In this document: positions 44,150-55,216 of the stretch, piece after piece
How positions within the stretch are numbered: the first letter of the stretch is position 1
Layout: each line of letters begins with the position of its first letter
Assembly: GCA_039000515.1 (NCBI GenBank)
Contig: JBCFYV010011135.1
Coordinates: 14,212,376-14,276,375 of the forward strand
Length of the DNA: 64,000 bases
Source of the DNA: Timema cristinae
Lineage: Eukaryota; Arthropoda; Insecta; Phasmatodea; Timematidae
Direction of reading: 5' to 3'
Notes under the pieces: model-generated
Seen by the model: only the letters and a program-made list of their open reading frames with translations
Database searches by the model: none
What the model was told of the DNA's origin: nothing
Position numbers and translations under genes: made by a program

Positions 44150-46560
44150 TTTACTTTTAGTATTTTATACTATTTCCTCTGCCTTTACAAAGTTAGTGTT
44201 CCACCATATCAAGTTTTTGGTGTTTAGGGAACTTTAAGGACCCCTTCCATTTCCCAGCAGTAAATTTTAGAAATTACTAACTTCCCAACTTGCATGGTTA
44301 TGTTGGGTGGTCTTTTTGCCAACTTGGCAAATTTAATTTTTCTTTTATGCATAAAAGTATATTCTTTTGGGAAGGTGGCAGTTTACTCTCATTTCCAAAC
44401 ATCTCTTTCTCCCTCCCCCTTCTTAGCTCCCACAATTCCAATTTGAGTTTTTAAGACGTATTTGATTATCTTATAAGCTATTTCAATCTGACCACATCAA
44501 AAAGAGTGTTCTATATTGGTTGTATACATTTTAAGCGCTTCCATTTCCTGGGCTTCAAGTTTGCCGCTTTATTTGGCTATCCGGGAAGGTCTATTGAATT
44601 ACATGGCGATATTTAAAGTGTCTACCTCCACAAGAATTGTATTTATATATCTTTGGAAACATTTTCAGGGGAAATCCCTCCCTATTTTCCCCTCCTTCAT
44701 TTTGAAATTTAAGAATCCAGTCTTTGATACTTTTTGAGTTGATCCTTATATCCGCCTGACTAATGTTAATTAGTTTATTAGTTAACCCCCATATCACCAC
44801 CCTTCTTAGAAATAAATAATATTTGAAATGTGTTTGTGGTTATTTGAAATTATACCTCTACACTTCTAACAAATTTTAATTTTCTACCTCCTACTTGTGA
44901 TGGGGTATCACGCGCCACCCCTCCCCCTCCTTACCTATTTCCTGTAGACTAATTTTGAAATTTAAAATGCTCAGCCATTGTAGTTAATTTGATTGGTCCC
45001 TGTATTTGCTGGACGAATTCCAATTTTATATCACACAGAGAAATAATTTATCAACTGGCTTTGAAAATTTTATCCTCCTGCGTCTCATTTCTTTAACTAC
45101 CACAAAATCTCAAATTTAAGATTTATTTGGTTATTTAAAGCCGTACTTCTACAAGCATGTCAAATTTAGTTTATCTACCATATTTAATATTTCTTTTAAA
45201 CTCCCTTTATTTCCTGGACTACTAATTTTAAACTTTTAAATGTTCGGACTTTTATAGTTATTTGAAGTGGTATCTTTGGCTAAATGCAGAATTTTAATTT
45301 TATAACACACTGAGAAGAAGTTGTTTATAGTAGTTTTGTAAGTTTTTAACCACTCAACCCACTTTTTACAACCCACTCTGACAAATTTTAAATTCCACTA
45401 CTCATTTGGTTACCTGAAGTTTTATTTCTAATTGTCTTTCAAATTTTAATCTCTAACCTCATCTCAAAAGTTATTTCTGGCTGTAACTAGCCCTCCCCCC
45501 AATTCCCATTGTCTAAGTTAAAAATTAAAAATTTTCAATTTTTTATATTTATTTAGAGTAGTCTCCATACCTATGAATTTGAGTTATCGACCACACAAAG
45601 AAGTAGCTGAATGTATAAGTTATGAAAATGTTGAGCACGTCGTCTTCGCCTACCATTTCTTCAACTACCGCTTAGAAATTTCAAATAACATTAAGATTTA
45701 TTTGGTTACTTGTGAAAGCTCCTTCTTCCTACTTGCCAAATTTAAATATTCTATCACATTTAAAAGTTGTTTTTATTTATATAACCCACGCCCCCTTCCC
45801 CATATTTCCCAAAATCCCATTTAAAATTAAAAATGTATATACTGAGTTGTTTAGCAAGGTTCCTTTACTTTACTTCCAAATTTCACTCTTCTACCTCACT
45901 GGAAATTAGTTGTTTCTATTAGTTTTGTACATTTTAAAACTCATTTTTCTACCCTTAATCTAGATTTTTAAGATGTGTTTGGTTAGAGTTGTCCTCCTAA
46001 CCGACTGTCAAACTTAAATTTTCTAGCACACATTAAAGATTTTTAGTCTGTTTATATCCCCTACCCTATTTCCCAGGGTCCTACATATTAAATAAAAATG
46101 TTCATAATTTATAATTATTTGGAGTGATCCCATTGGTTATTTGCATAATTTCAATCTTTTACCACCCTGAAAAGTAGTTATTCATATTAGTTTTGGTAGT
46201 CTTGACACCCCACCCGCTTTTCTCCAACGCACCTCGGGACCCATCATGTGGATGCCGTACATAAATTAATTTCATATTAGTACTCTGCCACCTGATAAAC
46301 CTCTATATATAACATTTCAAGATTGGAGTATATGGAATTTACCACCCCTTTTTGCCCCTTTATACCAATTTAGGCGATGAAATTTGAAAAACCCTAAAGT
46401 TGTTCTCACCCAATTCTATAAAGAGACGTTCGTTTTAAATTTCAAGGCCACCATTTAAAAAGATGTGTGGTCAGTGAATTTTGAAAATTTCAACGCCCCT
46501 TTTACATCCCTTACTGGGTGAATTTCACCAAATCCGGTCCTATCTCTGGTCTAGGGCCGA
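44150..46560 (+). repeat. Ancient, strongly diverged tandem repeat (~285-bp period)
   Basis: Motifs recur at regular steps: TTTGGTTA-type anchors at about 44830, 45128, 45407, 45701 and 45979 (steps 298, 279, 294, 278), and a second series (TTATTTGGAGTGGTCC-type) at 44984, 45258, 45548, about 45838 and 46118. Each half-unit also carries CAAATTT..TCTACCAC and a C-rich CCCCTTCCC / ATTTCCCA block. Identity between units is low, so it is an old array with around eight periods. Short open frames within it are incidental. Confidence 0.65.
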
Positions 46561-47299
46561 AAAGGAACCTTTACTAAAAAATTTAAGTTTACATGTTTGA
46601 AACCATTAAGCTCTTCGAACAAAACCACTTACTCCCCCACCTCATTTATTGTCTCTACAGGAAAAATTGGCCTTGTAGTTTGGAAATCTAAACAAAATGT
46701 CTCATCCCCGCATATCCACGCTCATTTTGATATTATTATATCAATATTTAGTTATTATAAGAGAGAAAACATAATAAATCCTCAAATTTGTTTCTTTAAG
46801 GTCCTCGCACACCAGCATAGTATCGTATACGTACGGTGCGTGGTTTTCCATTCCGCTTTGAAAGCGGAAAGACACGTAGCCTGCGATACTGTTATGGCAG
46901 CCATTGCCTACCCCCCACTACACCCTTTCAAACACTCCTCTCACACATCACTAAGTTTTTTTCAGCCATTGAAGAATCATTTCGACAGGTGCCCAAATAA
47001 TTTCAAATATCTGCTAGGGCTGAAATATTTAACTTGGTCTCTCGGTATGAGATAAAAGTATTATAATGCGAGTCCAGCTATTACCCTGGACATTTTCTTT
47101 TTTACCTTCAACAAGCATTGCAACCCCATACATCCAACGATCAGCTACCCATGATACTTCTACCACATCAAAATGTTCCTTAGTCACTCCCTCAACAATC
47201 AATGTATCATCTTGCTTCCCATCATCAACTTTATATGTCTCATCAAACAGCTCTTGATGTTCCTCAACAGCCACAGCCCTACGTGAGGGGGATTTGGGA
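46561..47299. other. Unassigned region, transposon-like
   Basis: GTCCTCGCACACCAGC near 46800 followed by GTATACGTACGG and complementary GCTTTGAAAGC looks like the end of a DNA transposon. Its other terminus was not found. Frames of 152 codons (+, 46597-47055) and 81 codons (-, 47029-47274, with VEVSWVADRWMYG) have no domain I recognise. Confidence 0.3.
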
Positions 47300-47885
47300 A
47301 AAACCTAATGAAAAAAATCCTTTCGTAATTTATGGACAGCCCCTTGTTGGTTTTATAAAAATATATTTCAAGTAAAGATTTTCTAAAATTATAATATTAC
47401 TACAACCTTACCATAGTGAGTTATTTCGTGTCTCAAATACTTGCAGAGATAATATTGAAATTTCTGCTTATGTAAAGTTGCCTTAAAATTATTATCATGA
47501 GATGATTAGAAGGGCCATTTAGTTTAAAATGATAAACAATGGTCAGATACGACATTTAATATAAATCGTTAGAGCAGATTTCAAGAACTTGTTTCATCTC
47601 TTCTTTTTTTTACCTTTAGTAAGCTACCCTCAATTTAGGGTAGGATAGGTAACTCTTAAAACTCCTTGGGGGAACCCTATAAAAACCCTAGATACTAAGT
47701 TTTATTTAGCCTGACCAGTAAAATTGTTTCGGCTCTAGGCCTAGATATAGACACACAGGTAGACAGCATAGCAAAAAGCACTTATCAATCAGTTTTGGGA
47801 GGTTGACATTTATCAACATTTTGAGCTAGATTTTTTTACGATCTCAATACTTCCTTCTTCAAGTGGTCTAGAGAAAGTAAAAAGT
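47300..47885 (+). repeat. Dispersed repeat D, copy 2
   Basis: Collinear with 28505-29145, from TTGGTTTTATAAAA to GAGAAAGTAAAAA. Moderately diverged. Confidence 0.7.
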
Positions 47886-48531
47886 GTCTATTTACGTAAT
47901 ATGAGCACAAATCACTTTACATTTTAGTAGTGAAAACATATTTCTATACATTCTTAAAACTACTTTCAATGGCACTATGGAGTAAAATAATCACAATTTA
48001 AGAAGGAAAAAGTAGTTGATACTACATTGGCCACTTATGTAAGTTTTCGAGTTCATATTGTCATCATGTCCCATTATTTGAATACCGTATTTATTTTTAA
48101 CTTACCAACTATAGTTATATAGTCTTATGAAGAATGTTTGGCTAGATACAGTAAATATTTGAGCTTTTAGAGACTAACAACTAAAGTGTTTTATTTAAAC
48201 ATACTCCTATCTAAACCTAATATTCAAAAGTCAAAAGTTTTTAACCTAAAGTTTAAGCCAAAAAGCTGGTTTTGTTTGCAACACAATCACAATTAATACA
48301 AATTATAAAGTCTTAAATTATTTCAACGTTTCGAAATGGAACACGCTACAAATCTTACTTTAGATACAATAGTCTAGAATCATAGAAATATGTGAAAAAC
48401 ACAGTTAAGCTATTAAATTTAATTGGGCTCAAAATCAGCTTAGTCACAAGTACTCAACTCTCCCAAATTCACTCAACGAGATGCAATTATTGGTGTAATA
48501 CGTTCTTCATTTTTTGCGTCGGTTTACCTAA
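47886..48531. other. AT-rich spacer before the LTR element
   Basis: No gene or repeat recognised; its end ACAA (48532-48535) is the left target-site duplication of the LTR retrotransposon. Confidence 0.5.
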
Positions 48532-48535
48532 ACAA

Positions 48536-49142
48536 TGTAATGTAACTGATTTGCCCCTAAAAAGTATGTGAAAGCATTGACAATAATATCGTCCTAATTT
48601 TATAAACATATCTTATTTCATTTAAATTATGTAGTATATTAAATGGCGCTTAAAGCACTTCTTCTTCTAAGAAGGCAAAAGCCACTGAACAGTGACGTCA
48701 CGCACGTGACACCAGCCAAGTCAGTTTGACAATATATATATTTTTAATAATAACTTCCTCTTCTCGAAGGTTCGAAGAGAGATTTTAAAATGTAACTTGA
48801 GTCATTTTCCGGCTCTAGAAGCTTCGAGTAAAACAGAGATGTTTTTGTCTTGTATTTTGTTTTTCTAAACTAAACCTTCTCGAAGCTTCCATGACCGAGG
48901 AATATATACAAGGGATGGTGCAACATAAAGGCAGTGGTTAGTTGGGAAGTGGTCAGTTGGGAGTTGGGAGTTTGGCGTCTAGCAACACCTGTCCACGCTA
49001 GCCCGTATATATATTTCGACATGATCTATTTTCGCATTAATTAAACTGATTCAGAAATAAAAAGCATATCAAAATGAAAAGTGTATTAATCATAATTTTT
49101 CAATAGGCGCCCATCGCGGTAACGTAAATCCAGAACGTTACA
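48536..49142 (+). repeat. 5' LTR
   Basis: Starts TGTAATGTAACTG and ends AGAACGTTACA (TGTAA...TTACA inverted ends). 607 bp; by eye it differs from the 3' LTR at one base (CCACGCTAG against CCACTCTAG near 48988). U3 contains the stress-type promoter annotated below. AATAAA at 49056-49061 is the likely poly(A) signal in R/U5. Confidence 0.95.
48693..48908 (+). promoter_or_regulatory. U3 promoter: CRE, E-box, three heat-shock elements, TATA
   Basis: In order: TGACGTCA (48693-48700, perfect CRE palindrome), CACGTG (48703-48708, E-box), cTTCtcGAAggTTCg (48760-48774, three perfect alternating HSF units), aGAAgcTTCg (48817-48826, two units with degenerate neighbours), cTTCtcGAAgcTTCc (48876-48890, three perfect units), then TATATA at 48903-48908. 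An initiator-like GCAGTG with its A at 48933 lies about 30 bp downstream. nTTCnnGAAnnTTCn is the established HSF1-trimer site, and its closeness to TATA mirrors animal hsp70 promoters. Induction by heat or other stress is inferred, not shown. Confidence 0.75.
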
Positions 49143-49144
49143 AT

Positions 49145-49162
49145 TGGCTTCCCAACTTAGGG
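49145..49162 (+). promoter_or_regulatory. Primer-binding-site-like sequence
   Basis: TGGCTTCCCAACTTAGGG starts two bases after the 5' LTR, with the TGG expected for pairing to a tRNA 3' CCA end. The tRNA was not identified. Confidence 0.55.
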
Positions 49163-49165
49163 GCA

Positions 49166-49350
49166 CGAGATACCTCCCCGAGATACAGCACAAGATACCT
49201 CCCCGAGATACAGCACGAGATACAGCACGAATTATCTCCCCGAGATACAGCACGAATTACCTCCCCGAGATACAGCACAATATACCTCCCCGAGATACAG
49301 CACGAATTATCTCCCCGAGATACAGCACGAGATACCTCCCCGAGGTAAGC
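49166..49350 (+). repeat. Leader tandem repeat, ~25-bp unit
   Basis: Repeats of CTCCCCGAGATACAGCACGA with short variable joints (ATTAC, ATTAT, GATAC), about eight copies. Minus-strand open frames across it are artefacts of the repeat. Confidence 0.85.
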
Positions 49351-49555
49351 AGTAGAGGACAACGCCGAAGACCGAGATAAGCAGTAAGCAACGCCGAGGA
49401 CCGGGATAAGCAGTAAGCAACGCCGAGGACCAAGATAAGTAGTAAGCAACGCCGAGGACCAAGATAAGCAGTAAGAAACGCCGAGATAAAGCAGGAAGCA
49501 ACGCCGAGGACCAAGATAAGCAGTAAGCAGCGTCGAGGACCGAGAGAAGCAGCCT
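49349..49555 (+). repeat. Leader tandem repeat, ~29-bp unit
   Basis: About seven copies of a unit containing GATAAGCAGTAAGCAACGCC and GAGGACCAA. Directly follows the 25-bp array, still within the untranslated leader. Confidence 0.85.
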
Positions 49556-49728
49556 ACCATCACCAAAGGAGACAAGGGGTGGAGACGAGTCTAAAGAAGA
49601 TCACAGATAAGTCATCAACAGAAACTTAAATTAAATAGTGAAAGATACATTTATGTCATTTGTGCATTTTGGGGGTGGAACAGCATACATTTTTTTGTGA
49701 TTTAAATTAAGGGAACAATAATTAAAAA

Positions 49729-51639
49729 ATGGCAGATTCAAATGATAATAGTGACGCTAGTAGCTGTTCTGAAGAGGTAACATATGAAAATAGACCTAGG
49801 AATCAGTTAGGTCTAGAACAATCAGATGAGGAAATAAGGGAAAGTGAACAGGACAATGACGAGTCATTTGCAGAGGGAGAGAGAGAAGGAGATAGGACAG
49901 AAAAAGAAAGAAATATTATAGTAGATGAGGAAGAAAGAGAAAAGAATGGGGAACAAAATATGGAGCAACCTGTAGTAGATTTAAATCAAATTATGAAAAT
50001 GTTACAGCAAATGGTAGCGAGTAGTGAGGAAACTAAACAGGAAACTAAACAGGAAATAAAGAAAAGCAGCCAAGAAACTAATCAGAAAATAGATAAAACT
50101 AGACAGGAAATAAATGCAGTTAAACAGGAAATAGATACAAGTAGACACGAAATTAATCAAATAATATATGCAAACACCCAGGCAATTAATCAGAAAATAG
50201 ATACAAATCAGACTAAACTTGAACAAATTAATAAAGAACTAAGTGCTAAAATAGAGTTAAGTAAGGAGGTTTGTGATCAGAGATTTGGTTATGTAGAGCA
50301 AAAAATAGACCAATTAGAGACGGTTCACAAAAACTTAGCAGTACAGTTAAATGAGGTAGACACAAAAGTGATTGAACAGGAAAAAGTAAAACAGATTTTG
50401 ATTGAAAAGCATGAAAACTTAAGGGAAGGACAGTTCAAGTTAATGGAACAGATTTCAGCCAATAAAAATAAAATAGAAACAGTAGAACAAGAGTCAATTA
50501 AAGGGTTAAAGGAACAAATAGAACATACACAAACTAATGTTAAGGTAGTCCAACACAACCTTGAAAAAGAAATAAATGAGGTAAAATCAGTACTTGATTC
50601 TCAGCAAGACACAAATAAAATTTTAATTAAAGAACAGATAGATGGGATCGTAAATAAGGCAGTAGAAAAACTAGATAAAAAACTTACCGATTTTGTGGTT
50701 GAAAATCAAACAAATCTAGGGGAATCTAGTAACTTACACGATACTACCAACTTATTTGCTAAGGGACTAAGAGAAACGTCATTAGCACTTATTCCAAAAT
50801 TTAAAGGAAAGAGAGGAAACATTTCAGCAGTACAATATATAAATAAAGTAGAAAGAGTATTTAAAGGAGAAAGAATAAATGAAAGAGTCAAAATAGAGAT
50901 ATTTTTATCAGGCCTAGAAGATGAGGCGAAATCCTGGACAGATAGTATAGAGAGTGAATGGGAGACATACGAGCAGGCTAGGGAAATATTTTTGGAAAAA
51001 TATTGGTCTCAAAATATGCAGGATGATTTTCTACAATTAATTTTTAATGGAAAATATAACGACAAGGATGGTACTATGAGTGAATATTTCAATAAATTTG
51101 TAACACAGGCGAAATATTTGCGATACCCAGTAGTAGAGGATAGATTGATAGGTCTTCTAATGAATCATTTTCCAACTCCAGTACAAGACGTTCTCATTAG
51201 TATAAATAAACAGAACATCAAAGAAGTAGAGAGAGTATTAATGGCATTTGATGATAGATATCAAAGAAACAAAGAAATCAATGATCAGACAAACAAATAT
51301 AATATTGATAGGCATAGGCAATCAACAAACCCTCAATTCAAAGAAATTAATAATGGACAAGATAGGCAGAGATATCAAAATAATTATCCAATACCAGAGC
51401 AAAATAGAAAATATCCACATCCTAGAATAGAATATCGACAGGATAGGAACCAAGGACCTTCGAGGCAAATTAATTCGAGTGATCGACAAATTAATAGAAA
51501 TAACAATACAGGTAACCCCAGATTCACAACCAATCAAGTACATCAACCTCCAAATTTTAATTATGTACCACCATTCTCAGGGACATCAAATTTAAATGAG
51601 TACGACTCACAAAAAATATTTGATCCAGGAGGCAATTAA
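49729..51639 (+). CDS. gag: Retrotransposon Gag protein (636 aa, intact)
   Basis: A single uninterrupted frame from ATG at 49729 to TAA. Residues 1-85 are acidic and polar. About 90-330 is a long predicted coiled coil rich in Gln/Glu/Lys heptads (KQEIKKSSQETNQKIDKTRQ and following). About 350-510 matches the Ty3/gypsy-type Gag capsid region (LIPKFKGKRG, FLSGLEDEAKSW, FLEKYWSQNMQDDF, YFNKFVTQAKYLRYP). The C-terminus (510-636) is Q/N/R/P-rich and basic, probably nucleic-acid-binding, but there is no CCHC zinc knuckle. It would form cytoplasmic virus-like particles that package the element's RNA. An unusually long N-terminal coiled coil is the oddest feature. Intactness in a pol-less element suggests selection or very recent activity. 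Confidence 0.88.
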   Translation: MADSNDNSDASSCSEEVTYENRPRNQLGLEQSDEEIRESEQDNDESFAEGEREGDRTEKERNIIVDEEEREKNGEQNMEQPVVDLNQIMKMLQQMVASSEETKQETKQEIKKSSQETNQKIDKTRQEINAVKQEIDTSRHEINQIIYANTQAINQKIDTNQTKLEQINKELSAKIELSKEVCDQRFGYVEQKIDQLETVHKNLAVQLNEVDTKVIEQEKVKQILIEKHENLREGQFKLMEQISANKNKIETVEQESIKGLKEQIEHTQTNVKVVQHNLEKEINEVKSVLDSQQDTNKILIKEQIDGIVNKAVEKLDKKLTDFVVENQTNLGESSNLHDTTNLFAKGLRETSLALIPKFKGKRGNISAVQYINKVERVFKGERINERVKIEIFLSGLEDEAKSWTDSIESEWETYEQAREIFLEKYWSQNMQDDFLQLIFNGKYNDKDGTMSEYFNKFVTQAKYLRYPVVEDRLIGLLMNHFPTPVQDVLISINKQNIKEVERVLMAFDDRYQRNKEINDQTNKYNIDRHRQSTNPQFKEINNGQDRQRYQNNYPIPEQNRKYPHPRIEYRQDRNQGPSRQINSSDRQINRNNNTGNPRFTTNQVHQPPNFNYVPPFSGTSNLNEYDSQKIFDPGGN

Positions 51640-51877
51640 ATAAACTTTAAATTTCGGATTATATAAATGTAAAAAATTAGCAGTTTAACTAAAGATTTAA
51701 ATTTTAAATAAGTAAAATAAGGGTAACTATAATCATTTAGTTGTAGTAAGAAAAGTTTAAAATAGAAATTTAAGTAAATTTAAAAGGTACAAATTCAGTG
51801 AAATAGAAGTAATATTTCCTGTACAAGAGAAGGTTATGCGTATTTGTAGAAATTGTAAAGTAAACAATTATAAGTAG
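51640..51877 (+). other. Non-coding junction left by pol deletion
   Basis: AT-rich sequence with stops in all frames where protease, reverse transcriptase and most of integrase would normally lie. Confidence 0.6.
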
Positions 51878-52216
51878 CAACAAGCAAGGTTAGAAAAAGA
51901 TCATCAAACTAAATTACATCTAGCAGTAAAAAGATTAAAAGATACAGCAGAGAAACGAACCCGGTACCATGATAAAAAGATTCTTAAACCTATTGAATAC
52001 GCAAATGGCCAGTTAGTTCTTGTAAAAAATCATCAGTTATCATCAGCTTTGAATAAGGAAGTAAAAAAGTTCTTTTTACTATATGAAGGACCATATCAGG
52101 TAAAACATCAAATAGGTCAAAATGTATACTTAATTCAAGACCCTGAGACTCTTAAGATTAGAGGTGTTTTTAATGTCACAGAATTAAAACCCTATCATAG
52201 CAAGACAGATATCTAA
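51878..52216 (+). pseudogene. Integrase C-terminal remnant
   Basis: About 112 codons, open, without ATG, ending in TAA. The text RLKDTAEKRTRYHDKK is the usual end of the Ty3/gypsy integrase core region; YEGPYQVKHQIG...YLIQD followed by RGVFNVTELKPYH is the GPY/F C-terminal module. The HHCC and DDE parts are missing. It is in a different frame from gag and has no start, so it is probably not translated. It shows that the element derives from a full-length gypsy-type parent by internal deletion. Confidence 0.85.
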
Positions 52217-54354
52217 ACATTTTTCAGCTACATTAATTATAAAGGATAGGAACAGGATTGTATTTACATGATTAAATAGTAAAATGACTATGCAAGAGTT
52301 CGAACCTGGACCTGTAGCACAATAACTAGAAAAAATACATGTTGAAAGAGTCACCTCTTTCTGTGGTAACTGCGTACTAGTTTGAAGAAAGGTAAAAGTG
52401 TCACACCTGAAACACATCTCAAAATATAAATTGTAAAGAAACCATAAACGACCAAACATGAAAAGTGAGACTAATCTTTTAGTTTCTGAAAAGGAAGTTA
52501 AACCTTCTTTTGTAAAAATTGAGAGGGTTGTAAAACAAATTCTATACATTCATTCCTACGTCGCACTTAATACAGGTGGTCGGTCATCTATTGTCATTCC
52601 TACATCGCAAAGCTAAGACGACAACACAAAACTGACTTTGGCCACGAAAGATAAAATCACTTATTTTTATTAGTTCAATAAGTCAGAGTCAAACCCGGTA
52701 CATTAAGTATAAAATCTATAAGTATAAAAATATAAATTCTTATCAATTTAGATTAATAACATTTGGACTTAGCATAATTTTAGAAAGTTGTATAAATCAA
52801 AATAGGAGAACAGATAAGGAGGGGGCATGGACCCTTAGAAGCATGCAAGGGATAATATCGGATAGAAGGTTAGGTGAGGGCTTGGATAAGTTTGTCAGCT
52901 GGAGGTGCGTGAAAGCCTGTAATCACGCGAGGAGAGATTAGAATCTATGTATATTCTAAGAGTAGGTCATAATTTTTGTTAATTGTAAACTATTGTTTAA
53001 GTAATAATTAGAGATAAAAATATAAATTTTAATTTTAACAAGAAGTTATATAATTTTAATTTATGAGAAAGTTAGGAAGTTTTATTAATTAATAGACAAT
53101 CTTGGAAATCTGAATAAATATATTATTTCATCAATGATGCATTTTTTTATAATCAAGATAAGGATTTTAACATTTAGGTGGGGGTTATTTTAATTCAATT
53201 AATTAAATGGCAATAAATTCAACGATTTTGATTCAGATATTAAAGAAATCACAGAGTAGGCTGATAAGCTGAAGAGTAAAATCTAAGATATCTAGAGAAA
53301 TTAATTTAGATATGCACTTGAGTGCTTATTACAGTAGGTTAAGGTGAGTGGAAATAAGAGGCCAGTATAGTCTTGTTTAAAAGCTTTTTTCTTTTTTTTT
53401 TCCTTCAGATAGTGGAGTTGAGGTCTTTTCATTGAGGTATATAGGTTGAGAAAGTGGAGTTGAGGTTTTTTCAGATATGGTCTTAGCTATGGGCAAGCCA
53501 TGATCTAGATTAATTAATCGTCGTTATGAGTTTAAGGATGGCCCGAGGGCATCTAGCAGCGTTGAGGAGAATTGAGTGAGGAAGTTGAGGTGTATTAAGC
53601 CATGGACTTAGATAGTAAGCTATTATGAATAATTTCAATTTTTATAAGTGGTGAGTCAAACGGATCACCAAAGTTCAGGTAGCAGGTATTCACAAACATA
53701 GAGTTAGCACAACGCAACAAAGAGTCAGTTATAATAAATGAGGCAGAGGCTTAAGCTTTCCACTATATAATATGCGATAAATATCCAATGGTTAATTCTG
53801 GATTAAAATTTAAAGATATTGAGGAGATTGTGAAAAAGTTTAAAAGGGTATTCTGTGATTACGTGATGTAATAATGCTAATGTATTAACAAGGATGAGAG
53901 CTAATTAGGGTGTTAGACCTAATTAGGCTACTATAAAAGATTTTATTATAATTTCATTTTTTATGCCTAAGGCAAATAGGCAATAGTCAAAAGATTGTAA
54001 TCAACAGAAAGATGCAGGTAAAGATTTTTTTTCACTAATGTGAAATTAATTATTCAATTAAGAAGGGGGAAAATAATTTTCAATATTTTATAATGGTGTG
54101 ATATATGATTTCATACTAATTTTAAACGTACTTTATGATTCCAAGATTATCGTCTATATATTTCAAGTATTTTAAATTTGTTTTGAGTTTAGGTATTCTC
54201 ATAAATAAAGATTTTGGTAAGGTGATTCAGATGTTCTGTTATTATCCTTTCTCTGTCCGAAACAATGTAATATATTTTTAAGTAATTGAGTTTATTTTGT
54301 GAATTATTCTTTTGTGTTTTTAAGCTAATTATTCAGTAAATGTATTTTAAGTGA

Positions 54355-54495
54355 TGGCTCATATAGCGAATTTGGCCGTCAGGCTTTTAAGAGTATAATA
54401 GTGGCTCATATAGCGAATTTGGCCGTCAGGCTTTTAAGAGTATAATAGTGGCTCATATAGCGAATTTGGCAGTCAGGCATTTTAAGGGTATGTGT
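54355..54495 (+). repeat. 47-bp tandem repeat, three copies
   Basis: TGGCTCATATAGCGAATTTG starts at 54355, 54402 and 54449; the third copy diverges at its end. Confidence 0.9.
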
Positions 54496-55216
54496 AGCAT
54501 TAAGAGTGTTTGTTAAGTATGTTAATATAATAATAGTAAAAGTGGATCCGTGAAGGATCGTCATCGTAATACTAATAATTAAAAGTGGATCCGTGAAGGA
54601 TCATTGAAATAAAAAGTTCAACGAAGTGTTTAAACCAATAAATAATTAAAAGACACTTTGATTAGTGACAATTAAATTCCATTTTTTTATTAAAGAGTTT
54701 AATGTATTTTAATCAATCTTAAGGACGTTATAGCAACGAATTTTGGTTTTTTTCAGTAAAAAAAAAAAAAATCTTTTTGATTAGTGATGATTAAATTCAA
54801 TTTTTTTATATATAATAAACTTTGATTATTTTATTTCAATTAATTGTAATTATACTTAACAATTTTATATCTTGATATTTGATTTATCTAATTTCAACTT
54901 ATGATTAACATTTTATATTTTAATGTTTGATTTATATAACTTCAACTTCTTTGTATAAATACTTCATGTAAACTTACAGTCGGAGAACACCACTTCAAAT
55001 ATTATTATCATTCAAGAACAACATTATACAGAGTGTTCCAAATTATTGGAATTTATCCAATTTGTGAAATTTTATACAGGATGTTTCAAAATATTGTTAT
55101 TTGTGAAACTTTATACAGGGTGTGCGAAAAATGATCATGCCGTCTTTTCTCGTCTTTTATTTTTTTTAGCAAAGCGTATCAAAAAGTATACGACTAAGTC
55201 TCTACTTTCAGATACA

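Noticed and set aside
49138..49575. Minus-strand proteins of 64-145 aa and a plus-strand 78-aa frame
   Set aside because: Artefacts of the 25-bp and 29-bp leader repeats; composition is pure repeat.
50002..51546. Minus-strand frames inside gag
   Set aside because: Shadows of the biased, coiled-coil-coding gag sequence.
49729..52216. Complete, autonomous gypsy retrotransposon
   Set aside because: No protease, reverse transcriptase, RNase H or integrase core between gag and the integrase tail.
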